From Fulvia fulva (taxonomy: Eukaryota > Ascomycota > Dothideomycetes > Mycosphaerellales > Mycosphaerellaceae), in NCBI RefSeq assembly GCF_020509005.1, contig NC_063012.1, forward strand, positions 8,804,001 through 8,868,000: a stretch of 64,000 bases of DNA, in the 5' to 3' direction. Below the pieces are notes generated by a model. The model was not told the DNA's origin, did not search any database, and saw only the letters and a program-made list of their open reading frames with translations. Made by a program: the position numbers and the translations under genes. Positions within the stretch are counted from its first letter, which is position 1, and every line of letters begins with the position of its first letter. Shown in pieces: positions 48,701 through 58,583 of this stretch.

Positions 48701-49090
48701 ATATATGCTTTCACTGAGCAAGGCAGCCAGTATGGGCCATTCGAGACATTGGATGGGTTCCAAGCGAGGGGGCACGGGCTGCCCGATGAAGACTCATGGA
48801 CATTTGGTGGCGCTTTGGCAGCGAGCGCGAAGATCAACGAGCGCATGCCTGACGAGATGCACGACAGCAGTCCGGAGGATGGTTACGACGATGATGACGA
48901 AGATGAAGATGTGGCTCAGATCATGGAGAGCAAGCTCACGATTCAACCTGCGCACAAGAGTCAAGGAGGTGAGCAGATACAGATCAACACTCGACGACGG
49001 ACCAGAGGTAAAGGAATGGGGAAGGAGCCTCCTGCCACGATGGCTGATGGGGATTTTGAGCTGCTTGAAGACGACGATGGTGTCTTTTGA
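45746..49090 (+). CDS. WD40 beta-propeller protein, BCAS3/PROPPIN-like
   Basis: Predicted protein of 1,114 residues from the ATG of MPSANDFDPHFD. The first 230 residues are disordered, with a Lys-rich patch (KKKKGKKH). Propeller blades are recognisable at about 265-305 (ILVGCEGGLDVFRI, GAKILPH), 636-665 (YLSLSSVGTRLLTASRKGE, IWDL) and 700-730 (DCAWSMDDDALAVFTAHGTV). The last blade-like pair is near 875 (VAVACGGSVHIHPV). The C-terminus has a strongly acidic run (DDDDEDEDV, about residue 1,050). This resembles fungal proteins with a BCAS3-type WD40 domain, a relative of the autophagy PROPPINs that bind phosphoinositides. I see no clear FRRG-type lipid-binding motif, so the function stays open. 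It lies downstream of eIF3a on the same strand. Confidence 0.75.
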   Translation: MPSANDFDPHFDNTDEQPPVVAAQPAAETEDLWAVSKSPPKTTGKKKKGKKHAAAKQKIIEDGEDSSPYPTSITPSPPNTDHGMKLQATSTLHPTPMPEQPSALPVFEDLPLVDLDDDPPGEQEVAIIPEPRAPSTPPPSVSPIVRSPRPAPARPVPPETPPSRPVSLHGASKRDRKNSLAGYRSPVISTQQTHPRRESLGVPRSRFVDPPPPHLPQAHYFGLPDLGIMNFGQKQEAGKAAGSDRHCCKLDTFTDAGDELSARKSRDAILVGCEGGLDVFRILPNKLEIVGRLEGLRGAVIGAKILPHTDRTDGIQILRPLIAVVIHGRMLDDRRDPSPEGEGADVHETATPTHFQTSVDVYSLQTQVYVATLYSSPPMAIEQPVVGQVSSLPDPHGDLEIDAKGHFITVSSGKSGEVFIYTQGSVGGVDDTRFRCIGKFWTSIQKSMSTPPARPANADANTSVEVKEEARKPLYSLSRRWLAIVPQTSTSSISIQGVATTSRVNRQPPGITTHAAPPPSLVSCEVVGTDVEGTWSRLGRQAAQGLVKYSQRGFEMGLQGWKELTQPSPPGGRQAHNRSSSKDDLFPPTKAPIDDPTRLVKEPALVSIIDLESLLMYEEHRPKHISPPMATFALVEGCNYLSLSSVGTRLLTASRKGEISTIWDLAQVAHGVPLTDNASDDESSTSPCVKQVLRIARNSPSTILDCAWSMDDDALAVFTAHGTVHLHEVPRRPTRKRKRASAPVVEKADATVSVSAGMSPPSANQGFLGSIKSSWQTVSTQVHSIRTSNASSTLGLPTTFAGFRETAAAGGSAASRAVARGLSQGYTAAKGGASDYWHADDNKIRHAKELQEPFSDKSMRWIRRNNTTSVAVACGGSVHIHPVQRVTRRKGDAIVSGLKHERYARKAFPLPYITTRSEAGGLQSLRANPCTDQGPHGFWSLRSSISPPHTGRKSSLQTGQFPRSKANDVETNPPYCPYHIDSRVSIYAFTEQGSQYGPFETLDGFQARGHGLPDEDSWTFGGALAASAKINERMPDEMHDSSPEDGYDDDDEDEDVAQIMESKLTIQPAHKSQGGEQIQINTRRRTRGKGMGKEPPATMADGDFELLEDDDGVF

Positions 49091-49548
49091 GTGTCTTCTG
49101 AGTTGCTTCTGCACTGTAGCATGCCTTGCAAGCAACGCCTTAGGTAGCTGCTTCATCTTTATAACAGCTTGTGATAGCGTATGCCATCGCTGGCCTTGAT
49201 AACGAAGACATTTGTCGTTACCAAATCGTGCCATGACTTTCAGCAGCTTGACCTGTCGTCCTCTTCATCCAGGGCGACTCCTCACTCACGTATCGCGTGT
49301 GACCCCCGCCGCAATGACATAAACAGGGAGGTGCGACTGCGACTACTCTGCCGGCATGCCACAACGAAGCCACGGCAGTCGCACGTAGCCGTCAATGCGA
49401 GAACTACATGTAAGGTGCGTCTGTATACATACATGTAGCTCCATCCAAGATCTTGTCGCTGCCCTTTAACCTCATCGCCCTCCTCGTCTGCTAGGAAGAG
49501 CGACACACAGCGCATACCTCACCCAGTTACACCACTGTGCTTCGCAGC
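49091..49548. other. Intergenic, WD40 gene to amidase gene
   Basis: 458 bases with no supported gene; the 3' UTR of one gene and the promoter of the next. Contains a small ACATGTA-type palindromic stretch near 49,400-49,440. Confidence 0.4.
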
Positions 49549-51281
49549 ATGACGGACTGGAAGAAAGCAGGCAAGGACAAGGCCGACTCGGTCTTGAACC
49601 TGATCCCGCAGGAATGGCGTCTGCCGACTGTCCCGTCGATTGAAGAGCAGCGAGACGTGACCGGAGCATACATCCAGCAGTACCTCGACAAGAAAGAGAT
49701 TGAGATCACAGAGACGGACGCCGTGGGCATTGTTCAGAAGACTACGACAGGCGCATGGACCGCTGTCGAGGTCGCGAAGGCATTCTGCCACCGTGCTGCG
49801 GTCGCACATCAGCTTGTTAGCTGCCTCCATGAAATCTTCTTCCATCAGGCGATTGAGGAGGCAGAGAAGCTGGATAAGTACTTCCAAGAGCATAAGAAAC
49901 CGGTGGGGATGCTGCATGGACTGCCTGTGTCGCTGAAAGACCAGTTCCATGTCAAGGGCGTCGAGACGAGCATGGGCTATGTTGGATGGCTTGGAACGTT
50001 CCAAGGGCAGAAGGGGACTGGCAAAGAGAAGGTTTTTGAGTCCGAGATGGTGAGGGAGTTGAGGAGCTTGGGTGCTACACTATATTGCAAGACCAGTGTT
50101 CCGCATACCTTGATGTGCGGTGAGACGATCAACAATATCGTAGGCTATACTGAGAACCCCAAGAACCGGAACCTGTCGAGTGGAGGGTCATCAGGCGGAG
50201 AGGGGGCACTCATCGGCGCCAGAGGCAGCGTGGTAGGCTTTGGTACGGACATTGGTGGTTCAATCCGCATCCCAGCTGCCTTCAATGGCCTCTACGGCAT
50301 CCGTCCATCGTCCGGCCGCCTCCCCTATGAAGGCATGGCCAACAGCATGGACGGACAAAACAGCATCCTCAGCGTCGTCGGTCCCCTCGCCACGACCCCG
50401 GAAGCCCTGAAACTCGTCATGCAAGCACTCCTAAGCACCTCGCCCTGGCTCCACGATCCTCTCGTCCACGAAATCCCCTGGCGCCCAGAAGCAGAACTCG
50501 CCATCACAGACCCTGTTCAACGTCTGTCCAACCCCCTCTCCTTCGCCGTCCTCCGTCATGACGGAGGCTGTGCACCACATCCACCCGTGTCCCGCGCCAT
50601 CGACATCGCAGTGCAGGCCTTATCCAAATTGGGCGAAGTAATAGACTGGCAGCCTACAATTCCCCACACTGAATTAACAGAGATCTGTGGCCAATGCTGG
50701 GACTTCGACGGCGGCGCCAACTGCCGCGGCGACTTCGAACTCTCTGGCGAGGAGCCTTACCCACAGACGATGGTTGCGAACTCACCGCAGGCAACTGCGA
50801 GCGATATAATGGCAGTGAATATCAAGAAGCGGGAAGCGCAGAAGAAGTACATGGAGTATTGGAACAGCACTGCAAACGTGACGAAAAGCGGAAGGCCGGT
50901 TGATGCGATCATTGCTCCGCTCGCGCCGTTTGCGAGTCCGAGGAGGGGAAGATATAGGTACTCTGGGTATAGTGTTTGGGTCAACGTTCTGGATTATACT
51001 AGTGTTGTTGTGCCGATTATGAAAGTGGACAAGAACGTGGATACCAAGGCGACAGACTTTAAACCTGTGGGTGAGGTCGATCAGCAGACTCAAGATGACT
51101 GTAAGTAGGACTTTGGGGCACTGGGATTAAGAGGGTGAAGCTAATGTGCGTTTCTGCAGATGATCCAGAGATTTACGATGGTGCTCATGTTTCTATCCAG
51201 TTGGTGGGACGGAGATTGCAGGAAGAGAAGATGATTGCACTGGCTGAGTTGTTGGGTGAAGCTGTGCATGGGGGAGCTTAG
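49549..51281 (+). CDS. Amidase signature family hydrolase (acetamidase-like), two exons
   Basis: Hydrolyses carboxylic amides to acid and ammonia; the fungal relatives include AmdS-type acetamidases. Exons are 49,549-51,100 and 51,160-51,281, joined over a 59-nt intron (GTAAGT...CTAAT...CTGCAG), giving 557 residues. The catalytic Ser-cisSer-Lys triad is intact: Lys130 in PVSLKDQF, Ser214 in SSGGSSGGEGAL and Ser238 in GTDIGGSIRIP. The N-terminus (MTDWKKAGKDKADSVLNLIP) and the C-terminus (YDGAHVSIQLVGRRLQEEKM) are family-typical. I start at 49,549, because the open frame upstream of it begins with a non-ATG codon. Substrate cannot be told from the sequence. No targeting signal is visible, so it is probably cytosolic. 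Confidence 0.93.
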
Positions 51282-51787
51282 ATGATGACGACGCGATGGA
51301 CGAGATGAGGTTGACTCTAAGCAGGGCACATGTGGTCAAGTAGCATGTGCAGTGTCGTAGCTCCATCATGACTTTGTGGCTTCAGCTCGGTAAAGTAGGA
51401 CGCGTAGGTGCTATATACATGTACTCGATACAGCTCAACATTGACTACGACCGGATATCGTAGCGATGAACGTATGTGTCGTTGACGAGAAAGTCCTGTG
51501 CCATTCGTGGGAAAACCGTGTCGCTGCAGGCTCAACGATGCAGGCGAATTGTCAAGTCAAATTACTAGAGATAGATCAGCAGATGATAGGGAAGTGAAGT
51601 AGCACATTACGACATTGTACGAAAACCACTGCATGTCGAAGTGGAGAGCTGCGATTGTGTTGTGCTACCAGCCCTTCCGGCTCGCCACATGTGACTCCGA
51701 AAATGTCGCATACCTTACCCAAGCGTTTCCCTCGCCATCTGATAAAAGTCCAATGCTAGTATCTCAGCCAAGATGGCTTGACGAGGC
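51282..51787. other. Intergenic, amidase to oxidase gene
   Basis: 506 bases without a supported gene. A TGATAAAAG stretch near 51,740, about 45 bases before the next start codon, could serve as a TATA- or GATA-type element. Confidence 0.35.
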
Positions 51788-53581
51788 ATGGAAAAGGAAA
51801 AGTCCAAGAAATGGCGGACTTGTCTCTCGGCGGCCGCGATCACTGCTGCGGCAGTGTTGCTCTTCTTTCTGTACCCGAAATTCGACTCCGCACGGACCTG
51901 GGCGACTGATGTGCTCTATGCTGGAGCGGAACCGGAGATCACCATCGAGACTGGGCATGGTCCTCTGGCCCGGCCTGATGCACAAGCGCCAGATGATCTA
52001 AGCGTGCGACTTCACCCTGACAGGCACATACGGCGTGCTGCCCAGGCCATTGAGCTTGAGTGGAATGTTACCAATGACTGGAGGTGGCCTGATGGTGTAG
52101 CAAAGGAAGTATATTTGATCAATGGCGAGTTCCCTGGGCCGACAATTGAGGTGCGGTCCGGTGATGAGCTCTCGGTGACGGTCCACAACCAGCTGGAAGG
52201 TGAGGAGATCTGGATTCATTGGCACGGTCTACGCTTCGAGAATCAGGCTGAAGAGGTGCTGGGATTGACGAGATGTGCTATTGCTGCCAATGCGAGCTAT
52301 ACGTATAGGTTGCAGGTCTCCCCAGAGGTGCATGGCACATTTTGGTACTATTCGCAGGCAGAGATGCAGCGTGGCGATGGACTATTTGGAACTCTAGTTG
52401 TTCATGAGCCGCGAAAGGACCTTGACGAGGACTCAAGGCCACCACCGGATCTCAATATACAGGAGGACCAGTTGCTGCTGATCAACGACTGGTATCATCA
52501 GCCATCTAGTGATGTCCTGGCTGCATATCGCGATGGGGAGTTCTTCGATGCAGCGCCCCCACCTGACTCGATACTCCTGAACGGTCGAGGGTACTTCGAC
52601 TGCTCGAAGGCTTACGATGAGCCGTCGATGGACTGTAAGCCTATGGATATGCCCCATCTGACATTCCCAGATCGAGCTAGGTTAAGGATTGTGAACGCTG
52701 GTTCCCTGGTCGGCCTCACGATTTCGACTGTTGGCTATTCTATGACAGTGCTGGCGGTCGATGGTGGTACTCTGGTTGAGCGAGCTACGTTCGAGAAACT
52801 TGGGGTCCTGTATCCTGGTCAGCGGATGGACATTCTGTTCGAAAGACGTGGCGATGATCAGTATGATTCTGCCTGGATCACGATTGCGTTAGATCGAGAG
52901 ACCATGCAGTATCCAAACCTTGTCTTGACGGACACGCAGCAGTTCCACATCGCCACGAGTCGGGTAACCAACAAGGATGCGCTGGAGCGAGGAGGCCCAG
53001 AGATCGACAGCGGAAAGACGAACAATCCATTCTTGGACTTGTCGAACGTGAAAGCGATGGTGGCGTCAACATCAGAGCTTGGGAAGAAAGCAGACAACTT
53101 GGTCGCGTAGAATGTGTCGACAAGCCATGACGCTGAATATCTTGCAAGCTTCAACGGCAGCTCGTGGACTCGGTCGACGTTGCTACAAGGCACTCAGCAG
53201 CCTTTGGTAGTGCCAGTAGCAGAAGGAGCCTTGGTCGACATTATCATCAACAACCTGGATGATCTTGGCCATGTTCTGCACCTCGACGGCTACGAATTTC
53301 ACGTGATGGCCCAGGGACAAGGCCTCACACCCGGCGCAGCTCCATCGCTCGTCAAAGATGGTACAGAGATGTCGAGCCCTCTTTCAAGGGATACCGTCTT
53401 CGTGCCCGGGAAGGGATACACGGTGCTGAGGTTGCGAGCAGGTCGCCCAGGGCTGTGGCCGTTGCGATCTACCATCCTTTGGGACGAAGCGATTGGGATG
53501 AACATGGTCGTCCAAGTTGGTAAGACTGGACATCTCGCATCTGGCGCACGAGAAGGTCCGCCAATGTCATGTGACGATTGA
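51788..53581 (+). pseudogene. Multicopper-oxidase-like protein, copper sites lost, in-frame TAG
   Basis: Three cupredoxin domains of a laccase/ferroxidase-type oxidase behind an N-terminal membrane anchor (residues 10-29, AAITAAAVLLFFLYP). One frame runs from ATG 51,788 to 53,581, broken only by TAG at 53,108-53,110 (codon 441). The next residues continue the family pattern in the same frame (FNGSSW near 53,150). Ligand motifs are damaged: HWHG is kept (144-147) but WYHSH reads WYYSQ (186-190), HPxHLHGH reads HVLHLDGY (495-502), and HCHIxWH reads RSTILWD. A complete type 1 or trinuclear copper site is therefore impossible. No intron removes the stop in frame. Either it is a decaying gene or a copper-free pseudoenzyme with a recent nonsense change or a sequencing error. 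Confidence 0.8.
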
Positions 53582-54122
53582 GCCCACACAAGATGCTCTG
53601 CCGAGTCTGATCATGTGGTCCCTGCCAGACCGACTGGCTTGGCTGCAGGCATGAAGCGGGCTTTGTCGTTCGAATGACTCAAGTTGGTGACACTTGGACC
53701 GTATAGTATCGCTCCCGGCTTGGTGATCGTTCTTCAATGTACAGCAGTGATGTTCGGGCTATGGTCTTGGAAAGTCGGCAAGCCGATAGGTGGAATATAT
53801 AGAGTTCGGTCCAGCGTTGGGGGGCCGCGAGACATTGTCACCTCTTCGCTCTCCATCTTCGCCATACGCAAGCGATGGCGAATGAAACGTACAGGACACT
53901 GTCTGCACGACTAGCTGACTGCGATTTCTGCATTTTCCACTTCATGTACCTGCATCTCGGGCACGATTGCTCCAGGGCTCCAACATTTATCCGCCTCGTC
54001 GGCATTTGAACATCATTGTATATGGAGGCATTGCAGCAAAAGGCGGGTGGCTCTTTCGTCTCTCCTCTCTGCAATATCCTCAGACAGCACGCGAGAAAGG
54101 AGCAGGGCCAACATCGTTGAAC
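53582..54122. other. Intergenic, oxidase to MocA oxidoreductase gene
   Basis: 541 bases with no supported gene. The frame of the next gene is open upstream to 53,967, but begins there with a non-ATG codon and gives unconserved peptide. Confidence 0.4.
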
Positions 54123-55370
54123 ATGGCGCCTCTAAACGTCTGCATGGTCGGTACGGGCGAGTACACGACAGGCTTCGTAGGAGGAGGAGCGTCCGGCAGC
54201 GACAAGAAGGTCGGCGTCGTGGGCCTGACGCTCTTCGACTTGAGAAGAAGAGGCAAGGTCGGCTCCTTGAGCATGGTGGGCACATCTGGTTCCAAGTTCC
54301 CAGCAATCCGCGAGCACCTTCAGAAGAACATCACCCAAGCCTACAACGGCCTCGACACCTCCTTCGACTCCTTCCCACCAAACGACAAACGCGATCCCGA
54401 AGCCTACAAGACTGCAATCGACGCTCTCAGCCCGGGCGATGCTATCACAATCTTTACTCCAGACCCAACGCACTACCCAATCGCCCTGTACGCTATTCAG
54501 AAGGGCATCCACGTCATGATCACCAAGCCAGCAGTGAAGACCTTGAAAGAGCACCAACACCTCCTCGAAGAATCTCGCAAACACAGCGTCTTCGTCTACA
54601 TCGAACACCATAAACGCTTCGACCCAGCGTACGCCGACGCCCGCAACCGTGCCGTGAAGGGCAACCTGGGAGAATTCAACTACTTCTACTCCTACATGTC
54701 CCAACCCAAATCCCAGCTAGAAACCTTCAAGGCCTGGGCCGGTAAAGACTCCGACATCTCCTACTACCTCAACTCCCACCACATAGACGTCAACGAATCC
54801 ATGGTGCCGTCCTACCGCCCTACACGCGTAACAGCCTCCGCCTCCACAGGAATGGCCACAGACCTAGGCTGCGATCCTGCGACCGAAGACACCATAACCC
54901 TCCTCACAGACTGGGTCAAAAAGGACGGTAGCAACCGCCGCGCAACGGGCGTCTACACCGCCTCCTGGACCGCGCCCCAAAAGGCCGGTGTGCACAGCAA
55001 TCAGTACTTCCATTACATGGCCTCCAATGGGGAGGTGAGGGTGAACCAGGCGAAGAGGGGCTATGATGTTACAGAGGATGAGGGAGGGCTCTCGTGGTAT
55101 AACCCCTTCTATATGAAATATGCGCCTGATGAGGAAGGCAATTTCGCGGGACAGGGAGGGTATGGGTACGTATCTTTCGAGAAATTCGTGGATGGGTGTC
55201 AGGCGTTGAAGGAGGGGAGGGTCACGCTTGAGGAGCTCGATAAGAGGGGTTTGCCGACCTTGAGGAATACCATTGCTACTGGGGCGATTTTGGAAGCTGG
55301 GCGAGTCAGTCTGGATGAGAAGAGGCCTGTGGAAATTGTTGAGAAGGATGGGGAATGGAGTTTGCAATAG
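54123..55370 (+). CDS. Gfo/Idh/MocA family oxidoreductase, fungal D-galacturonate-reductase-like
   Basis: NAD(P)-dependent sugar or sugar-acid oxidoreductase of 415 residues in a single exon. The N-terminus MAPLNVCMVGTGEYTTGFVG gives the Rossmann GxGxxxxG (residues 10-18). TKP at 134-136 is the Gfo/Idh/MocA active-site motif (usually EKP), and EHHKRFDPAY (161-170) follows. The MocA-type C-terminal sheet contains YYLNSHHIDVNESM and ASWTAPQKAGVHSNQY. Very similar fungal proteins, as far as I can recall, are described as D-galacturonate reductase-like (GAR2) enzymes, a possible role in pectin sugar use. The neighbours do not confirm this, since no aldonate dehydratase or aldolase is in the window. 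Start chosen at the ATG giving the conserved N-terminus. Confidence 0.85.
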   Translation: MAPLNVCMVGTGEYTTGFVGGGASGSDKKVGVVGLTLFDLRRRGKVGSLSMVGTSGSKFPAIREHLQKNITQAYNGLDTSFDSFPPNDKRDPEAYKTAIDALSPGDAITIFTPDPTHYPIALYAIQKGIHVMITKPAVKTLKEHQHLLEESRKHSVFVYIEHHKRFDPAYADARNRAVKGNLGEFNYFYSYMSQPKSQLETFKAWAGKDSDISYYLNSHHIDVNESMVPSYRPTRVTASASTGMATDLGCDPATEDTITLLTDWVKKDGSNRRATGVYTASWTAPQKAGVHSNQYFHYMASNGEVRVNQAKRGYDVTEDEGGLSWYNPFYMKYAPDEEGNFAGQGGYGYVSFEKFVDGCQALKEGRVTLEELDKRGLPTLRNTIATGAILEAGRVSLDEKRPVEIVEKDGEWSLQ

Positions 55371-55697
55371 ATGGCTTGTCGCTACTCTTCTGTCTCCTCG
55401 ATAATTACAAACAACAACGACGACGCTGTGGTATCTCTGGCTGTGAATATCAACAAAGATGATGCTAATGACCAGCATACGCGCTAAACGAATGAATATA
55501 TTCTCTGCTTCTTCCTCTCCTACTCTCCTACTGGCTGTCACGACGACCTCTTCTGAGCCGAGCCTAAGCACAAAGCATAGTCTGGCTTGAGCGCTCGCTA
55601 GTGCTCCAAGATCCGTGGCCGTATCAATCGATCGGCAAACCGCAAGAACGGCGTCTCCGGACTGTTTCAAGTCTTTCCAGTATCTGGGCCGTCGTCT
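55371..55697. other. Convergent intergenic region
   Basis: 327 bases between convergent genes; presumably both 3' UTRs. No repeat or RNA gene seen. Confidence 0.4.
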
Positions 55698-57290
55698 CTA
55701 GCGAATAGGATCTGCGCTGCTCAAAGCTGCCGGGGTGTCCTCGAGTGTGGCAGCATCTTCTTTGTGACCGTTGGTTTGCGCATTGGGTGTCTCGTTGCCT
55801 TTGGTAGCAGTCTCAGCAGCATCAGGCTTCTTGGCGCCATCTGTCAACGGTTGCATTCCCGTCTTCGGTTCGCTGCTGGGTAGATCGTTCTCCAGCATGA
55901 TCGACTCGTCTTCCAGGACAGATTCGTCAACAGCGCCTGCACCAGTGGTCTCATCGGTCGTGGTCGATGCTGCAAATTCGGTGCTCTTTGGACCTCTGGG
56001 GTGACCATTCGTCTTCTGTCGCATGGGCAATTGCTTCGACCTGGGTGGGCCCTTTACTTCAACCTTCTCGGTCTTCTCGTGAGCCTTGTTCGATGATGCT
56101 GCAGTCGGACGAGTCATGCGCTCCAAGAAACTGCCATCCACTGGCCCGGCATTCTTGCGCGTGTTGCTCTGCGAGGATCGCGACTCAGGGCGAGCCAGCG
56201 ACGTTCTAGGGGTAGGCCTTGCTGATGCGGTACTTGGCTTTGGACGGCTGGCTGCGACCGGCTTCGGCTTGCTTTCCGCTGCTGTAGCGGATTCCAGTCT
56301 GGCGCGCGAAGCTGCTGTCGGTGCAGTAAGTCGCGACGAGACCTCGAGTGGCTTAGTGACCTCCCTTGGCTTCGGCTTTGCCGGTGCACTGTTGCTACCA
56401 GCGCTCTTATCAGCTGCGGCTGCACGAGCCACTGACGCTGCCGTAGGTGCAGTCAGAGAGGTTCTACTAGACTTCTTCGTGAGCCCATGGTGCGCTGGAG
56501 GCGAGAGCGGGGACTTCGCGGTGCTTCCTGGCGACTTGACCGAGCTGGCCGGCTTGCTTGTGCTCTTGGTAGAGATAGCAGCAGGCTTCACACTGCTGAT
56601 GCGAGACCCATTCGTCTTGGCCGCTGCTCCCTTCTTCTCGTTCGAAGTCGTCTTCCTCAGGTCCTCTCCCACCGGAGGCAATGCCTTTCCACCACTGACA
56701 GCCTTCGCGCTGGTTGGGTCTGCCGGCTTCATGGCTCCAGGTTCCTCCTCAGCCCCTGTCACAGGCTTGTCAGGGTTCTCGGCCTCCTTGTCTTCCTTGT
56801 CTTCCTTCTGAGTGGGTATCTTGGGCGGCAGAGGCGTTGACGTCTGCAATTGCTTGTTGACTTCAACCAACGGCGTCGGAGTGGCCGATTCGATGGCAGT
56901 CTCTGGGATGGTGTCGGCTACTGAAGACTCCATGTCGCGCCTCTCTGCCTCTCCAGCAACGGTGTCCTGGACGAGGTTGAGCGCATCTCCGCTGTGTCCG
57001 TCACTCATGCTGCCTCTGCGCAGACCGGCGCTGCTCTCTCGCTTCGTGCGTTCGGCGTCGGTAGCGGGGATGTTATCGGTGTTGTTCTGCTGCTCTCGGG
57101 CCAACGCGTCCATAGTCGGCTCGACGGCGAAGAAGCTGGCTCGGATTTTCGATCGTGGACGTAGGTCAAGGTCGGGGCTTATGCCTCCTGCTGGTGAGCG
57201 GCCACGGATGGGTGAGCTGTCGGAAGCTTTGTTCTCGAAGATGTTACGAAGATTGCGGACGGCGGAGTTAGATCGTAGTTCGGAGGACAT
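55698..57290 (-). CDS. Low-complexity Ser/Ala/Pro/Lys-rich disordered protein
   Basis: Open frame of 530 residues from ATG (57,288-57,290), with no catalytic domain recognised. The N-terminus SSELRSNSAVRNLRNIFENK is followed by SPIRGRSP, a short ordered motif ahead of a disordered region. Most of the protein is rich in Ser, Ala, Pro, Thr and Lys. Three related units, SLTAPTAASVARAAA, RLTAPTAASRARLES and RMTRPTAASSNKAHEK, lie between about residues 280 and 400. A basic, Ser/Pro-rich composition with such repeats would suit a cytoskeleton- or cortex-associated scaffold, but that is speculation. Many fungal relatives are labelled mucin-like without functional support. There is no signal peptide and no membrane segment. 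Confidence 0.75.
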   Translation of the reverse strand: MSSELRSNSAVRNLRNIFENKASDSSPIRGRSPAGGISPDLDLRPRSKIRASFFAVEPTMDALAREQQNNTDNIPATDAERTKRESSAGLRRGSMSDGHSGDALNLVQDTVAGEAERRDMESSVADTIPETAIESATPTPLVEVNKQLQTSTPLPPKIPTQKEDKEDKEAENPDKPVTGAEEEPGAMKPADPTSAKAVSGGKALPPVGEDLRKTTSNEKKGAAAKTNGSRISSVKPAAISTKSTSKPASSVKSPGSTAKSPLSPPAHHGLTKKSSRTSLTAPTAASVARAAAADKSAGSNSAPAKPKPREVTKPLEVSSRLTAPTAASRARLESATAAESKPKPVAASRPKPSTASARPTPRTSLARPESRSSQSNTRKNAGPVDGSFLERMTRPTAASSNKAHEKTEKVEVKGPPRSKQLPMRQKTNGHPRGPKSTEFAASTTTDETTGAGAVDESVLEDESIMLENDLPSSEPKTGMQPLTDGAKKPDAAETATKGNETPNAQTNGHKEDAATLEDTPAALSSADPIR

Positions 57291-57855
57291 TTCTTGGTAG
57301 GCAGAACATTAGCGTATGACCTCTTGCTGATATCATGTCATCGAGGGATGTGCTGGTGATTCAATTGGTGGTAGCCAAGTGAAATGACATTGCCGTCGCG
57401 GCGATGTGTTACCAGGATGGTGTAGAATAATATTATAATAGTCCAAGCCCCAAGGTGAAACTGCCACGAGTGCACGCCGACATGGTCAGGGGAGCGTCGC
57501 CGTCGACGTGGAGCCAGAGCGTGGTGAAGCGGATCCGGGCAGCAACGGCATCCGTAGAGTAGCCTGAATGATATGAGATGCATGTGTACTCACAACAACC
57601 ACACGCCTCTTCACATGGCACTCATCGTTCCGCCAAAGCACAACAGACGTGACAAGACTGCGTCACGAGTAATGCAGGGTTGTTGGTGAGGCCGAGGGAA
57701 ACCAGCAGAGGCAGGCTGGCAGCCGTGAGAACGAACTAGTAATAACTGGACTGCCCCTTTCCAGCACCAGCTCACCAGGACCAGCGAAACTCTAGGATGC
57801 GCTAGATGACGTTCATTTCATTCAGTTCATTCGAGCCTCACCAACCCATGCGGTA
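57291..57855. other. Intergenic upstream of the disordered-protein gene
   Basis: 565 bases containing the presumed promoter of the minus-strand gene. It ends at the TA target dinucleotide (57,854-57,855) of the Fot1-like element. Short frames here have no recognisable content. Confidence 0.4.
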
Positions 57856-57921
57856 GCCGTGTCGGTCCCCATGCACCCGCGAAGCGGGTGTTGGACAACC
57901 CAGTGATATTGGACACCTCAA
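57856..57921 (+). repeat. Left terminal inverted repeat of Fot1-like element
   Basis: 66 bp, exact reverse complement of 58,961-59,026. It contains an internal palindrome CACCCGCGAAGCGGGTG, which could form a hairpin or be a transposase site. Confidence 0.93.
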
Positions 57922-57944
57922 CGATATCAATGAAGTGTATTCAA

Positions 57945-58583
57945 CTATCTATTGGCTATATCGTCCATACAGGCAAGCCATATTGGCATAATCTTCCGTC
58001 TCTCCACTGGATAAGCAGGTCTGTTGTATGTCCCCTTGATATAGCTCATAATCTTGCTTATCCGGTGTCTCAATTCACCTGTTCTTGCACGTGCTAGCTG
58101 GGCTTCAAGCTGCTTTACTGTGTTCTCTTCACGTTCTTGTACAGCAGCTCTTGCGTTGATAGCCTTCATGACACCTCCACGCTGAAGGTGTTGTCTCTTC
58201 TGAGTGTTGCGAGCATTGCGAGCGTTCTGGCGGACCGTGGTGTTGTTCAATTCAGCTACTGCTTCGGCGCCCTCAACGATAGCAATCTGGGCTCCACGGA
58301 AGAGTGGCTCCAGTCGCTGCTTAATAGACTCATCTATCAATGGATCAGCTATAAGCGCAGCAGTGTATCGACCGAAGGTCCTCACTGTTGTTGGAAGCTG
58401 CTTATCGTTGACAATCGGCTCCGGTGTTGAGACTCGTTTATTCGATCGAAGAGCAGCTAGGTCTTGCCTTGCACGAGCCAATATTGGCTCCGGATTGAAG
58501 GGGTAGATACCACACTTCTCGAAGCCGCTTATGATGGTTGTTGGCTTCATTGCTTGCCTTCTGAAGGCCTCGAAGTCATGCAA
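57945..58583 (-). pseudogene. Fot1-type transposase, C-terminal fragment
   Basis: 212 codons matching the region after the DDE domain of Fot1-like transposases. It begins FEAFRRQAMKPTTIISGFEKCGI and then has PFNPEPILARARQDL, with a basic, Gln/Arg-rich coiled tail (RNARNTQKRQHLQRGG). It has no catalytic acidic residues of its own. Confidence 0.85.

Noticed and set aside
53102..53160. Intron that would remove the TAG in the multicopper oxidase
   Set aside because: The best GT-AG pair around the stop (59 nt) has a poor donor and shifts the frame away from the downstream oxidase sequence.
56086..56811. Plus-strand open frame of 241 codons with hydrophobic content
   Set aside because: It is the antisense of the Ala/Ser/Pro-rich minus-strand gene, a usual effect of that codon composition.
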